Positions 17,196-26,829 of a stretch of 64,000 bases of DNA are shown one piece after another. Each line of letters opens with the position of its first letter. Within the stretch, counting starts at the first letter, position 1. Source of the DNA: Flavobacterium nitratireducens. GTDB lineage: Bacteria > Bacteroidota > Bacteroidia > Flavobacteriales > Flavobacteriaceae. The stretch spans positions 2,294,001 through 2,358,000 of the forward strand of contig NZ_CP121111.1 in assembly GCF_029625335.1 (NCBI RefSeq), in the 5' to 3' direction. The notes beneath the pieces are model-generated. The model was not told the DNA's origin and did not search any database. It saw nothing but the letters and a program-made list of their open reading frames with translations. The position numbers and the translations under genes were made by a program.

Positions 17196-19586
17196 ATGTA
17201 CGTAGTAAAAAGAAACGGCCAGAAAGAGCCAGTAATGTTCGACAAAATCACAGAAAGAATTAAAAAACTTTGCTATGGTTTAAATGATTTAGTGGATGCC
17301 GTAAAAGTGGCCATGCGCGTGATTGAAGGATTATATGATGGAGTTTCTACGTCAGAGTTAGATAATTTGGCAGCCGAGACCGCGGCTTCGATGACAATTG
17401 CGCATCCAGATTATGCTTTATTGGCAGCAAGAATTGCGATTTCAAACTTACATTCGAATACTAAAAAGTCATTCTCAGAAACTATGACTGAAATGTATCA
17501 TTATGTAAATCCAAGAAATGGACAAAAAGCGCCTTTAATTTCAGATGAGGTTTTTAAGGTTATTCAAGAAAATTCAGCTTTTTTAGATTCTCATATTATT
17601 TACAATAGAGATTTTAATTATGATTATTTTGGTTTCAAAACATTAGAGCGTTCTTATTTGTTGAAAATAAACGGAAAAATTGTTGAAAGACCACAACATA
17701 TGTTAATGCGTGTTGCTGTAGGTATTCATTTAGATGATTTACAGGCGGTTTTAGAAACCTATGACTTAATGTCTAAAAAGTTCTTTACACACGCTACTCC
17801 AACATTATTTAATGCGGGTACTCCAAAACCTCAAATGTCTTCTTGCTTCCTTTTAGCAATGCAAGATGATAGTATTGATGGAATTTATGATACCTTAAAG
17901 CAAACTGCTAAAATCTCGCAATCAGCGGGAGGAATCGGGCTTTCTATTCATAACGTTCGTGCTACAGGTTCTTATATTCGTGGTACAAATGGTACTTCTA
18001 ACGGAATTGTTCCAATGTTGAGAGTATTTAACGATACTGCTCGTTATGTAGATCAAGGAGGAGGAAAACGTAAAGGTAGTTTTGCTATTTATATCGAAAC
18101 TTGGCATGCGGATATTTTCGAATTCTTGGATTTGAAAAAGAATACCGGAAAAGAAGAAATGCGTGCAAGAGATTTATTCTTCGCTATGTGGACTTCTGAT
18201 TTATTCATGAAACGTGTGCAAGAGGATGGACAATGGACGTTGATGTGTCCTAACGAATGTCCTGGTTTGTATGATGTATATGGCGAAGAATTTGAAGCTA
18301 TGTATACAAATTATGAAAACCAAGGAAAAGGAAGAAAAACAATCAGAGCTCGTGAATTATGGGAGAAAATCCTTGAATCACAAATCGAGACTGGTACTCC
18401 ATACATGTTGTATAAAGATGCGGTAAACCGTAAATCAAATCAAAAGAACTTAGGGACTATTCGTTCTTCTAACTTGTGTACGGAGATTATGGAGTACACT
18501 TCTAAAGATGAAATTGCGGTTTGTAACTTGGCTTCTCTTTCGTTACCAATGTTTGTTGAAAACGGAGAATTCAATCACGAAGCATTATACAATGTTACAA
18601 AACGTGTAACTAGAAACTTAAACAAGGTAATTGACAGAAACTATTATCCGGTTCCAGAGGCAGAAAATTCAAATCTACGTCACCGTCCAGTAGGATTAGG
18701 TGTGCAAGGTTTAGCAGATGCCTTCATCATGTTGCGTATGCCATTTACCAGTGATGCTGCTAAGAAATTAAATCAGGAGATTTTCGAAACATTATACTTC
18801 GCTGCGGTTACTGCTTCTATGGAAATGGCTAAAGAAGAAGGACCATATTCAACTTATGAAGGATCTCCAATTTCTCAGGGAGAATTCCAACACAATTTGT
18901 GGGGATTAAAAGACGAAGAATTATCAGGTCGTTGGGATTGGGCTTCATTAAGAAAAGAAGTAATGGAGCACGGTGTTCGTAACTCTTTATTAGTAGCTCC
19001 AATGCCTACTGCTTCTACTTCACAAATCTTAGGAAACAACGAAGCATTCGAACCATATACTTCTAATATTTATACACGTCGTGTATTATCAGGAGAGTTT
19101 ATCGTAGTAAACAAACATTTATTGAATGATTTAGTAGAGCGTGGATTGTGGAACGAAAGTTTGAAACAAGAAATTATGCGTCATAATGGTTCGGTACAAA
19201 ATATCGATATCATTCCTCAAGACTTAAAAGACTTGTATAAAACCGTTTGGGAAATGTCAATGAAAGATATTATTGATATGTCTCGTCAAAGAGGATATTT
19301 TATTGACCAATCGCAATCATTGAACTTGTTCATGCAAGATGCTAATTATGCAAAATTAACGTCGATGCATTTCTATGCTTGGCAATCTGGATTGAAAACA
19401 GGTATGTATTATTTAAGAACAAAATCGGCAGTTGATGCGATTAAGTTTACTTTGAATAATGATAAAAAGGAACAACCAGTTGCCAAAGAAATAAAAACAG
19501 AATCTATTGATATTAATGAATACAAAGCAATGATTCTGCAAGCTCAGGCAGGTGGTCCAGAAGATTGTGAAATGTGTGGATCTTAA
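17196..19586 (+). CDS. nrdA: Class Ia ribonucleotide reductase, large subunit NrdA
   Basis: NrdA reduces ribonucleoside diphosphates to deoxy forms. The 796-residue chain starts with an ATP-cone domain ([20 protein letters not shown]), so allosteric control by ATP/dATP is expected. The catalytic barrel shows [20 protein letters not shown] (first redox cysteine) and [17 protein letters not shown]. It also has [10 protein letters not shown] with the radical cysteine, and the double-tyrosine region near the C-terminal third. It ends with CEMCGS, the thioredoxin-accepting cysteine pair. The sequence is closer to eukaryotic R1 than to E. coli NrdA. Confidence 0.93.
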   Translation: MYVVKRNGQKEPVMFDKITERIKKLCYGLNDLVDAVKVAMRVIEGLYDGVSTSELDNLAAETAASMTIAHPDYALLAARIAISNLHSNTKKSFSETMTEMYHYVNPRNGQKAPLISDEVFKVIQENSAFLDSHIIYNRDFNYDYFGFKTLERSYLLKINGKIVERPQHMLMRVAVGIHLDDLQAVLETYDLMSKKFFTHATPTLFNAGTPKPQMSSCFLLAMQDDSIDGIYDTLKQTAKISQSAGGIGLSIHNVRATGSYIRGTNGTSNGIVPMLRVFNDTARYVDQGGGKRKGSFAIYIETWHADIFEFLDLKKNTGKEEMRARDLFFAMWTSDLFMKRVQEDGQWTLMCPNECPGLYDVYGEEFEAMYTNYENQGKGRKTIRARELWEKILESQIETGTPYMLYKDAVNRKSNQKNLGTIRSSNLCTEIMEYTSKDEIAVCNLASLSLPMFVENGEFNHEALYNVTKRVTRNLNKVIDRNYYPVPEAENSNLRHRPVGLGVQGLADAFIMLRMPFTSDAAKKLNQEIFETLYFAAVTASMEMAKEEGPYSTYEGSPISQGEFQHNLWGLKDEELSGRWDWASLRKEVMEHGVRNSLLVAPMPTASTSQILGNNEAFEPYTSNIYTRRVLSGEFIVVNKHLLNDLVERGLWNESLKQEIMRHNGSVQNIDIIPQDLKDLYKTVWEMSMKDIIDMSRQRGYFIDQSQSLNLFMQDANYAKLTSMHFYAWQSGLKTGMYYLRTKSAVDAIKFTLNNDKKEQPVAKEIKTESIDINEYKAMILQAQAGGPEDCEMCGS

Positions 19587-19616
19587 TAACGTTTATTATT
19601 AATTCATAATAATTAC

Positions 19617-19648
19617 AAAAACAGCCATCAAATGATGGCTGTTTTTTT
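19617..19648 (+). terminator. Intrinsic terminator after nrdA
   Basis: AAAAACAGCCATCA at 19617-19630 pairs with TGATGGCTGTTTTT at 19633-19646, with a two-base loop region and a T-run to 19648. Confidence 0.88.
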
Positions 19649-19761
19649 ATTGGTGATAATCAAATATTTAAATCTTATTTAGTTTATTTTTTGCTGATAA
19701 TTTACTATATTTGAGTAGGTTATATTGTTTTCGGTTTCTTTTAATACTAAATATTCTAGTC

Positions 19762-20259
19762 ATGAAAACGGAAGAATTTACAATAACAAACGATTTGCGA
19801 GCCACTCAATTTCAGCGATTTCTTAATCTTTGCATCGATTTAATGTTTATTTATATCATTGTGCTAAGTCTAGGAACCACCATCATTTTAGTTGCTTTAT
19901 CAGCTAATCATTTTGAACTTTCAAATTGGGTAGATAATCTTAGTATTTTAGAAGTAAGTTTTTATTCTGTACTTGTTGCTTTTTTATACTATTATAGTAC
20001 CGAGGTCTATTTTTCAAGAACTATAGCCAAGTTAATTACGCATACTATTGTTGTGAATAGTGATGGTTCTAAGCCTTCCAAAAAACGTATTTTTATTAGA
20101 AGCTGCTGTCGTTTTAATCCTTTTGAAGCATTTAGTTTTTTAAAAGAAAATCCAAGAGGCTGGCACGATGCTATGTCGGAAACCTATGTGGTGAAAAAAC
20201 GTAAATTGAATAAAGTACTTAAACACAATACTGCCTATGCCGATGTGCTTAAAGCATGA
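19762..20259 (+). CDS. RDD-family membrane protein
   Basis: This protein of about 165 residues has two or three hydrophobic helices. It starts with the pattern RATQFQRFLNLCIDLMFIY, typical of the RDD family (conserved Arg and Asp residues in the first helix). The second part has TEVYFSRTIAKLITHTIVV and a C-terminal basic tail. The ATG at 19762 is chosen because the longer frame begins with a TTG inside a TATATTTG -7 box at 19706-19713. A degraded paralogue lies beyond the IS element at 21602-22024. RDD proteins are of uncertain function; some are linked to ion transport. Confidence 0.78.
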   Translation: MKTEEFTITNDLRATQFQRFLNLCIDLMFIYIIVLSLGTTIILVALSANHFELSNWVDNLSILEVSFYSVLVAFLYYYSTEVYFSRTIAKLITHTIVVNSDGSKPSKKRIFIRSCCRFNPFEAFSFLKENPRGWHDAMSETYVVKKRKLNKVLKHNTAYADVLKA

Positions 20260-20396
20260 TTGTATTGTATTAAATTTTGTTTAAGTCCAAATCCTAACTT
20301 ATTGTTTTCTCTCGCCTATTTGCTGCCTCCACATGGCGTATGGACGTGCTAACTTAGCCATCACATAAAGTTAAGAAATAATCTTAATTTTAACCT

Positions 20397-20696
20397 ATGA
20401 AACAAGTCCTCAAAATTTATGACAAAGCTTTTAAAGAAAAAGCCGTTCAATTGAGTTATGAGAGAACAAATGTATCAGAACTCGCCAGAGAGTTGGGAAT
20501 CACAGCACCACAGTTGTATAAATGGCGTAAAGAGTTCGAGGAATTTGGAGAAGGAAGTTTTCCTGGGAAAGGAAATTTAAAACTCACTCCCGAGCAAGAA
20601 AAAATTCACGAACTAGAGAAAAGACTCAAAGATGCCGAGTTAGAACGTGATATATTAAAAAAAGCAATCGGCATTTTTTCCAAGAGCGGTCGATGA
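20397..20696 (+). CDS. IS3-family transposase OrfA (helix-turn-helix subunit)
   Basis: This 99-residue protein recognises the IS ends. It has a helix-turn-helix around NVSELARELGITAPQLYKWRKEF (residues 24-46) and a coiled-coil C-terminus rich in Leu and Glu (ELEKRLKDAELERDILKKA) for multimer formation with OrfB. Near the end, an A7 run at 20657-20663 makes the slippery heptamer A_AAA_AAA before G. A -1 shift there leads into the orfB frame, the classic way IS3 elements make the OrfAB fusion transposase. Confidence 0.9.
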   Translation: MKQVLKIYDKAFKEKAVQLSYERTNVSELARELGITAPQLYKWRKEFEEFGEGSFPGKGNLKLTPEQEKIHELEKRLKDAELERDILKKAIGIFSKSGR

Positions 20697-21571
20697 TTTA
20701 TAGTTTCATAAAAAGCAATGAACAACTATTCCCGATCGAAAAAATGTGCAAAGTTCTAAAAGTGAGCAGCGGAAGTTATTACCGATGGAAAAAACAAGCA
20801 GTCACAGCAAGACAACAACTAAAAATTGCCATAAAAGAACAGATAACATTGATTTATTTTGGAGCCAAACAAAGATATGGAAGTCCTAGAATAACATTGT
20901 AACTGCAGTATTTAGGTTATAAAGTTTCACGAATTACAGTTGCAAAATATATGAAAGAACTTGGCTTACGAAGCAAATTAAGCAAGAAGTTCAAAGTTAC
21001 AACCAACTCAAATCATAATTATTTAGTTGTCGAAAATGTATTAAACAGAGAGTTTATTGTAAAAATGCCTTCAAAAGTTTGGGTTTCGGATATTACATAT
21101 ATCCAAACTAAAGAGGGTTTTGTATACCTGACCACTATTATGGATTTATACGACAGAAAAATTATCGGTTGGAGTTTGAGTGACGGAATGAGTACAGAAG
21201 AAACTACGCTTGGAGCTTGGAAAATGGTGGTTAAAAACCGAGATATTGATCAAGGTTTGATTTTTCATTCTGACAGAGGTGTTCAATATGCCAGTAAAAA
21301 GTTTGTAAATGTTCTTGATTCCTATAAAAAAATAACCCGCAGTATGAGTCGTAAAGGAAATTGCTGGGATAATGCTGTGGCGGAAAGCTTCTTCAAATCT
21401 TTGAAAACGGAATTAATTTATGGGAACAAACTGATTTCTAAAGAACAGATGAAACTGGAAATCTTTGAATATATTGAAATTTGGTACAACAGAAAAAGGA
21501 GACATTCCACTTTGAATTATGCAACTATTGAAGAATTTAACAATCAAATTAATTACAAAAATGTAGCTTAA
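20693..21571 (+). pseudogene. IS3-family transposase OrfB with internal stop codon
   Basis: This is the DDE integrase subunit of about 292 residues. Catalytic parts are visible: VWVSDITYIQT (first Asp), GLIFHSDRGVQYAS (second Asp), and NAVAESFFKSLKTELIY (Glu). The frame is interrupted by TAA at 20900-20902, with the same frame continuing as LQYLGYKVSRITVAKY. A single substitution (probably GAA to TAA) explains it, so this is a nonsense mutation and not a homopolymer frameshift. The ATG overlaps the orfA stop in the form ATGA. Confidence 0.88.
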
Positions 21572-21601
21572 CTTAATGTGCCGTTTTTGTTTGCATATCC
21601 A

Positions 21602-22024
21602 AAACAGATTAGAGTTGTAAATTGGATTATTGATTTAATGATAATTCGTTTTATTGTTTATTTAGTGTTGATTTTTAGTAATTCTTCAGTATTTTCAAAT
21701 TGAATGAAATCATTTGATATGATTGAACGTTATTTTTTCTGGAGTATTATCATTTTTATGTATTATGGAATTACAGAAATTTTTCTTTCTCGTTCTCTAG
21801 CTAAATATTTTACAAAGACAATTGTTGTTATGGAAGATGGTTCAAAACCAGATGTAATGACTGTTTTAATTCGAAGTTTGGTACTTATTTTTCCATTTGA
21901 GCCTTTTAGCTTTTTAAGAGGGCGCAGTATGGGATTGCATGATCAATATTCTAAAACTTTTGTTGTGTTGAAATCTAAGTTGGATCAACAAATAAAAGAA
22001 TATCATGAATTAGAATCTTTATAA
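21602..22024 (+). pseudogene. RDD-family protein remnant, N-terminus lost next to IS3
   Basis: The frame from 21602 reads KQIRVVNWIIDLMIIRF, parallel to FQRFLNLCIDLMFIY in the intact RDD gene at 19762. It stops at TGA 21701-21703 (where tryptophan would be expected in SNW), and continues from 21704 as MKSFDMIERYFFW to the end. The later parts align well (EIFLSRSLAKYFTKTIVV versus EVYFSRTIAKLITHTIVV). The first 15 or so residues are missing at the IS boundary, and no matching 5' part is seen left of the IS. A 106-residue product from 21704 is possible but would lack the first helix. Confidence 0.7.
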
Positions 22025-22100
22025 CAAGTCCTAAAATAAAATGTATTTTTGGTTTTTTGAATCATAAATTATATTTCGTTAATCTTCAATCAAAAATCAA

Positions 22101-23447
22101 ATGAACTGGGAACAACTTTTATCTTTAAAACGACAAGGCGATACAAGCAAGCGATTACGAATTGAGCAGGATGATACCCGTTTAGGATTTGAAGTAGATT
22201 ATGATCGAATTATTTTTTCGGCTGCTTTTAGGAGTTTGCAAGATAAAACGCAGGTAATTCCACTTTCTAAAACCGATTTTGTGCACACGCGATTGACACA
22301 TAGTTTGGAGGTTTCGGTAGTGGGGCGTTCATTAGGACGTTTGGTAGGAAAAAAAATTATCGAAAAGTATCCGTATTTAAAAGAGATTCATGGGTTTCAT
22401 ATGAATGATTTTGGGGCAATTGTGGCTGCAGCTTCGCTAGCACATGATATTGGGAATCCGCCTTTTGGCCATTCAGGAGAAAAAGCAATTGGTGAATATT
22501 TTTCTAAAGGTGCAGGCCAGAAATACAAAGAATATTTAACTCCAAAACAATGGCAGGATTTAATCGATTTTGAAGGTAATGCCAATGGCTTTTCGGTGAT
22601 GACTTCCAGTCGTCCGGGAATTGAAGGTGGTTTGCGTATTTCGTATGCGACTTTAGGTGCTTTTATGAAGTATCCAAAAGAGAGTTTGCCAAAAAAACCA
22701 ACTCGAAATATAGCGGATAAAAAATATGGATTCTTTCAGGCTGATAAAGCTTTTTTTCAGGAAGCAGCAAAAGATATGGGCTTAATCCCAAATAAATCCG
22801 GAGAGGATATCGGTTTTGAAAGACATCCGTTGGCTTATTTAGTTGAAGCGGCCGATGATATTTGTTATACCATTATTGATTTTGAAGACGGAATCAACTT
22901 AGGGCTGGTTTCTGAGGATTTCGCCTTAGAATATTTAATCAAATTGGTGAAAGACAATATTGATACGGCCAAATATAAAACCTTAGTTACTAAAGAAGAT
23001 CGTATCAGTTATTTGCGAGCTTTAGCAATAAGTAGTTTAATTAATGATGCGGTAAAAGTATTTATCGCCAATGAAGAAGCAATTTTGCAGGGGAAATTTC
23101 CTTTTGCCTTAATGGATAAAAGTAAATACAAAGCACAAATGGATGATATCATCAAAATTAGCATCGATAATATTTACCAAAGCCGAGAGGTAATTGAAAA
23201 GGAATTAGTGGGCTACCAAATTATTCAAACACTGCTTGATAAATTTATTACCGCTTATGATAATAAATTCAATGGTACGGATTCTAATTACGACAAATTA
23301 ATCCTTAAGTTATTACCTGAAAAACACCATTTAGAAAAAGAAAGTTTGTACGACCGTTTATTGCATATCTGTCATTATGTTTCTTTGCTTACTGATGGTA
23401 ATGCTCTGGAAATATATGAAACTATTAATGGTCGAAAAAAACGATAA
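22101..23447 (+). CDS. dgt: dGTP triphosphohydrolase (dGTPase)
   Basis: This 448-residue HD-domain enzyme hydrolyses dGTP to deoxyguanosine and triphosphate. The HD metal site is visible: RLTHSLEVSVVGRSLG near residue 65 (first His) and ASLAHDIGNPPFGHSGEKAI near residue 115 (His-Asp). The final ligand Asp lies in VEAADDICYTIIDFEDG. The start (MNWEQLLSLKR) and length are typical of the Bacteroidetes type. It lies 76 bases after the RDD remnant and is convergent with the DUF3078 gene. Confidence 0.92.
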   Translation: MNWEQLLSLKRQGDTSKRLRIEQDDTRLGFEVDYDRIIFSAAFRSLQDKTQVIPLSKTDFVHTRLTHSLEVSVVGRSLGRLVGKKIIEKYPYLKEIHGFHMNDFGAIVAAASLAHDIGNPPFGHSGEKAIGEYFSKGAGQKYKEYLTPKQWQDLIDFEGNANGFSVMTSSRPGIEGGLRISYATLGAFMKYPKESLPKKPTRNIADKKYGFFQADKAFFQEAAKDMGLIPNKSGEDIGFERHPLAYLVEAADDICYTIIDFEDGINLGLVSEDFALEYLIKLVKDNIDTAKYKTLVTKEDRISYLRALAISSLINDAVKVFIANEEAILQGKFPFALMDKSKYKAQMDDIIKISIDNIYQSREVIEKELVGYQIIQTLLDKFITAYDNKFNGTDSNYDKLILKLLPEKHHLEKESLYDRLLHICHYVSLLTDGNALEIYETINGRKKR

Positions 23448-23451
23448 TAGT

Positions 23452-24525
23452 TTAAAAAGCATAGGTAAGTCCAACACCCAGAACTTGTTTGATTTGGGTT
23501 TTTGGACCTTCGGTAACTGTTGCTCCTGCAACTTCTGTTTTGTTTTTAATATCGTCGTCATAAATTATTCGGGCTCCAATGTTGGCTCTAACATATTGGT
23601 TTACCACTAAATTTAGGGCTAAGTCGCAGTCAACATCAACGTTTCCAAATTTATTGAGATAATCCGAATAAAGACTCAGACTATTAACAAAGACAACGTT
23701 TTTAGAGATTTCTTTTTTGTATTGGTTTGTTAATAATACACCAAGTTCGTTTTTAGCTCTTCTTCCCTCTGTGATTATATTTCCTTCCGAATCATAGATG
23801 GCTTTTTCAACCCCAAATGCTCCTTTGTTAGCTAAGGTCTGATCCCAAACAAAAGTCGCTTTATAGGTAAATGGTGAAAAATATACCACATGACTTTTGG
23901 TTTTTGTGCTATACTCGGCTCCAGTTCCTAGAAACATATAGGCTGGGGCAAAAAGTCTAGAAATTGGGTTTTGTTTGTCTGGGTAACGGTATCCATTGGT
24001 AAACTGTGTGTTGAAATTCAATTTAGCCGAATGAAACCAGTTGCTTTCTTTGTCTTTACGATAACCAAAAGTAGAGTTCAAACGAAAAGCATCATCCGTT
24101 TTACGAATTTCAATTCCGTCCTGTTTATTCATACCGTATCGAACACTAAGTTCGTTAACCCATTTAACTAACTTATTTTCATAGGTTCTGTTAAAGTCTC
24201 CTTTTAATAATCCTGATACCGAGTTGGTTCCCCCAGCACTCCAGTTTACAAAGGCAATTTCAGAAATATCAAATCCAAGTACGCTTTTTTTAGACCAATG
24301 AGAAGGAGGTGCTTTGATAATGGTCACAGGAGCTACATAACGGGCTAGTGAGAATTTTAAAGGTTCTGGTTTAGGTTTTCTATAAAAATTATCGTTTAAA
24401 ACTGGAAGGATAATTTTTTTGAGTGTATCGTTAGTGCTTTCTTGGGGAGTTTCTTGTGCAACAACGGAAGTAAACGACAGGAATAAAGTACCAATTATAA
24501 GCAAGAAGTGATGTCGTATTTTCAT
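23452..24525 (-). CDS. DUF3078 family secreted/outer-membrane protein
   Basis: This protein of about 357 residues has a signal peptide (MKIRHHFLLIIGTLFLSFTS, cut near VVAQ), followed by a beta-rich DUF3078 domain. Recognisable parts are FVNWSAGGTNSVSGLLKGDF, WVNELSVRYGMNKQDG and FSPFTYKATFVWDQTLANKG. It ends in the aromatic residue F (GVGLTYAF), consistent with an outer-membrane barrel. The ATG at 24525 is used since the longer frame starts at a TTG. Its function is unknown. It follows dxs by 24 bases on the same strand and may share its transcript. Confidence 0.85.
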   Translation of the reverse strand: MKIRHHFLLIIGTLFLSFTSVVAQETPQESTNDTLKKIILPVLNDNFYRKPKPEPLKFSLARYVAPVTIIKAPPSHWSKKSVLGFDISEIAFVNWSAGGTNSVSGLLKGDFNRTYENKLVKWVNELSVRYGMNKQDGIEIRKTDDAFRLNSTFGYRKDKESNWFHSAKLNFNTQFTNGYRYPDKQNPISRLFAPAYMFLGTGAEYSTKTKSHVVYFSPFTYKATFVWDQTLANKGAFGVEKAIYDSEGNIITEGRRAKNELGVLLTNQYKKEISKNVVFVNSLSLYSDYLNKFGNVDVDCDLALNLVVNQYVRANIGARIIYDDDIKNKTEVAGATVTEGPKTQIKQVLGVGLTYAF

Positions 24526-24549
24526 TATCAAATTCGAATTTTAGTTTTG

Positions 24550-26343
24550 TTAAATACTTTCTATATAACTTAAAAAAACTGATTTTAGTGTTTTTACGTC
24601 AATTCCACAATGTTGCTGTAGCTGATTGATACTTCCTTGTTCTATAAAATGGTCAGGAATTCCTAGTGTTTGTACCTTTGTTAGGTAATTGTTTTTAGCT
24701 GCAAATTCTAGAATTTCACTTCCAAACCCACCAATAATTGTGCCATCTTCAATGGTGATGATGTTTTTAAATGTTTTGAAAATGGAATGCAATGTTTTGT
24801 CATCCAATGGTTTTACAAATGCAAAGTCGTAATGTGCCATTTCGCTTGGGTTGTTTATCTCATCTAATGCTTGGATTACATTGTTTCCTATCGTTCCATT
24901 TGATAAAATGGCGAGTTTAGTTCCTTCTTTCAGGCAATTGGCTTTCCCGATACTAATAGTTTGATAGTTTCCGAAATAGTTTTCTTTCCAGTTTGTTAGC
25001 ATTCCTCTTCCCCTTGGGTAGCGAATAGCAATTGGGTGATGTAATTCTAATTGTGTAGTATATAAAATGTTTTGTAAAGCGATTTCGTTAAGGGGAGCGT
25101 AAATTATTAGATTAGGGATGCAACGTAAATATGCAATATCAAATACGCCATGATGAGTTGCTCCATCTTCTCCAACTAATCCTGCTCTGTCCAGACAAAA
25201 AATTACAGGAAGGTTTTGTAAAGCCACATCGTGAATGACTTGATCATACGCTCTTTGTAAAAAAGTGGAGTAGATATTGCAATATACAGTTAAACCTTGT
25301 GTAGCCATACCAGCGGCTAAAGTTACTGCGTGTTGCTCGGCAATTCCTACGTCAAAAGCTCTTTCAGGGATGGCGTCCATCATGAATTTTAGCGAACTTC
25401 CAGTAGGCATTGCGGGAGTGATGCCCACAATTTTTTGGTTTTTTTGCGCTAAATCTAATAGGGTTAACCCAAAAACATCCTGATATTTTGGAGGAAGATT
25501 TTCTTCTTGTTTCGGAATAATTTCCCCAGTGATTGGGTCAAATTTTCCTGGCGCATGGTATTGCACCTGATTTTCTTCAGCCTGCTGTAATCCTTTTCCC
25601 TTTGTGGTAATTACGTGAAGAAATTTAGGTCCTTTTACTTTTTGTAATCGCTTTAATTCTTTTATAACGGCAAAAATATCATTGCCATCAATAGGTCCTG
25701 AATAATTAAAATTCAGGGATTTAATCATATTGTTTTGCCTCGGGTTTTTGCCTTCTTTTACCGCAGTCAGGTATTTTTTTAGCGCTCCCACGCTTGGGTC
25801 AATCCCGATGGCGTTATCATTAAGGATAACTAATAAATTAGCATTGGTTACTCCGGCATGATTTAATCCTTCAAATGCCATCCCTGATGCAATAGAAGCA
25901 TCCCCAATTACTGCAATATGCTGTTTGTTGAAATCACCATTTAAATTGGATGCAATTGCCATTCCTAATGCTGCCGAAATAGAAGTAGAAGAGTGGCCTA
26001 CGCCAAAAGCATCGTATTCGCTTTCGCTTCTTTTGGGGAAACCAGAAATTCCATTTAATTGTCGGTTGGTGTGAAAAATATCTTTTCTACCAGTTAAGAT
26101 TTTATGTCCATAGGCCTGATGTCCTACGTCCCAAATTAATAGATCATTGGGAGTCTTGAATACATAATGCAAAGCAATGGTTAATTCGATTACACCTAAA
26201 CTGGCACCTAAATGGCCTTCTTTAACCGAAACAATATCAATAATAAAGTCGCGTAATTCCTGCGCTAGCTGTGGAAGTTGGGCTTCGTCAAGTAAGCGTA
26301 AATCAGACGGGTTGTTTATGTTTGAAAGTAAATTTTTCAGCAT
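24550..26343 (-). CDS. dxs: 1-deoxy-D-xylulose-5-phosphate synthase
   Basis: Dxs joins pyruvate and glyceraldehyde-3-phosphate to give DXP, the first step of non-mevalonate isoprenoid synthesis, and uses thiamine diphosphate. The 597-residue protein has WDVGHQAYGHKILTGR near residue 70, the ThDP motif GDASIASGMAFEGLNHAG near residue 148, and the transketolase-like second domain with AEQHAVTLAAGMATQGL. DXP also feeds the thiazole branch of thiamine synthesis encoded by thiG/thiH in the same window. It is divergent from tadA with 38 bases between. Confidence 0.93.
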   Translation of the reverse strand: MLKNLLSNINNPSDLRLLDEAQLPQLAQELRDFIIDIVSVKEGHLGASLGVIELTIALHYVFKTPNDLLIWDVGHQAYGHKILTGRKDIFHTNRQLNGISGFPKRSESEYDAFGVGHSSTSISAALGMAIASNLNGDFNKQHIAVIGDASIASGMAFEGLNHAGVTNANLLVILNDNAIGIDPSVGALKKYLTAVKEGKNPRQNNMIKSLNFNYSGPIDGNDIFAVIKELKRLQKVKGPKFLHVITTKGKGLQQAEENQVQYHAPGKFDPITGEIIPKQEENLPPKYQDVFGLTLLDLAQKNQKIVGITPAMPTGSSLKFMMDAIPERAFDVGIAEQHAVTLAAGMATQGLTVYCNIYSTFLQRAYDQVIHDVALQNLPVIFCLDRAGLVGEDGATHHGVFDIAYLRCIPNLIIYAPLNEIALQNILYTTQLELHHPIAIRYPRGRGMLTNWKENYFGNYQTISIGKANCLKEGTKLAILSNGTIGNNVIQALDEINNPSEMAHYDFAFVKPLDDKTLHSIFKTFKNIITIEDGTIIGGFGSEILEFAAKNNYLTKVQTLGIPDHFIEQGSINQLQQHCGIDVKTLKSVFLSYIESI

Positions 26344-26381
26344 AGTGCAAATGTACGAATTGAATACAGTATTTTTGTTAC

Positions 26382-26825
26382 ATGGAAAATATTTTCACCG
26401 ACGAGTATTTTATGAAAAAGGCTTTGCAGGAAGCAGAAATGGCTTTTGAACAAGGCGAAATCCCTGTTGGAGCAGTTGTTGTTATTAATAACACGGTTAT
26501 TGCCCGCAGTCATAATCTAACCGAAATGCTCAATGATGTTACCGCCCATGCCGAAATGCAGTCCATAACAGCAGCGGCTAATTATTTAGGCGGAAAATAC
26601 CTGAAAGATTGTACGCTTTATGTTACTTTGGAACCTTGCCAGATGTGTGCTGGTGCTTTGTATTGGAGCCAAATTGCAAAAATTGTTTTCGGAGCCCGCG
26701 ACGAACAACGTGGATTTCTGAGTATGGGAACCAAACTGCATCCTAAAACCACTGTTGTTTCAGGAGTAATGGCCAATGAGGCAGCTGAACTGATGAAGCG
26801 GTTTTTTGCTACTAGAAGAAAATAA
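26382..26825 (+). CDS. tadA: tRNA-specific adenosine deaminase TadA
   Basis: TadA converts A34 to inosine in tRNA-Arg(ACG). The 147-residue protein has the zinc deaminase ligands HAEMQSI near residue 54 and LEPCQMCAGALYWSQI near residue 84, and the typical FGARDEQRGFLSMG. The end GVMANEAAELMKRFFATRRK matches the family. It starts at the ATG 38 bases from dxs in a divergent arrangement and is convergent with the GT39 gene. Confidence 0.92.
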   Translation: MENIFTDEYFMKKALQEAEMAFEQGEIPVGAVVVINNTVIARSHNLTEMLNDVTAHAEMQSITAAANYLGGKYLKDCTLYVTLEPCQMCAGALYWSQIAKIVFGARDEQRGFLSMGTKLHPKTTVVSGVMANEAAELMKRFFATRRK

Positions 26826-26829
26826 GTAG

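Larger units (their letters stand above)
20350..21590 (+). mobile_element. IS3-family insertion sequence (ends approximate)
   Basis: A two-gene IS3-type element carries orfA and orfB in overlapping -1 frames. Sequences near the ends form an imperfect inverted repeat: CACATAAAGTTAAG at 20362-20375 and the reverse complement of CACATTAAGTTAAG at 21567-21580. The exact outer ends and any target duplication could not be fixed by eye. It lies between two RDD-family genes, and the right-hand one lacks its N-terminus. orfB carries a stop codon, so this copy is probably inactive. Confidence 0.85.

Noticed and set aside
20657..20663. IS3 A7 run as another sequencing error
   Set aside because: It is the expected programmed -1 frameshift site between orfA and orfB in this IS family.
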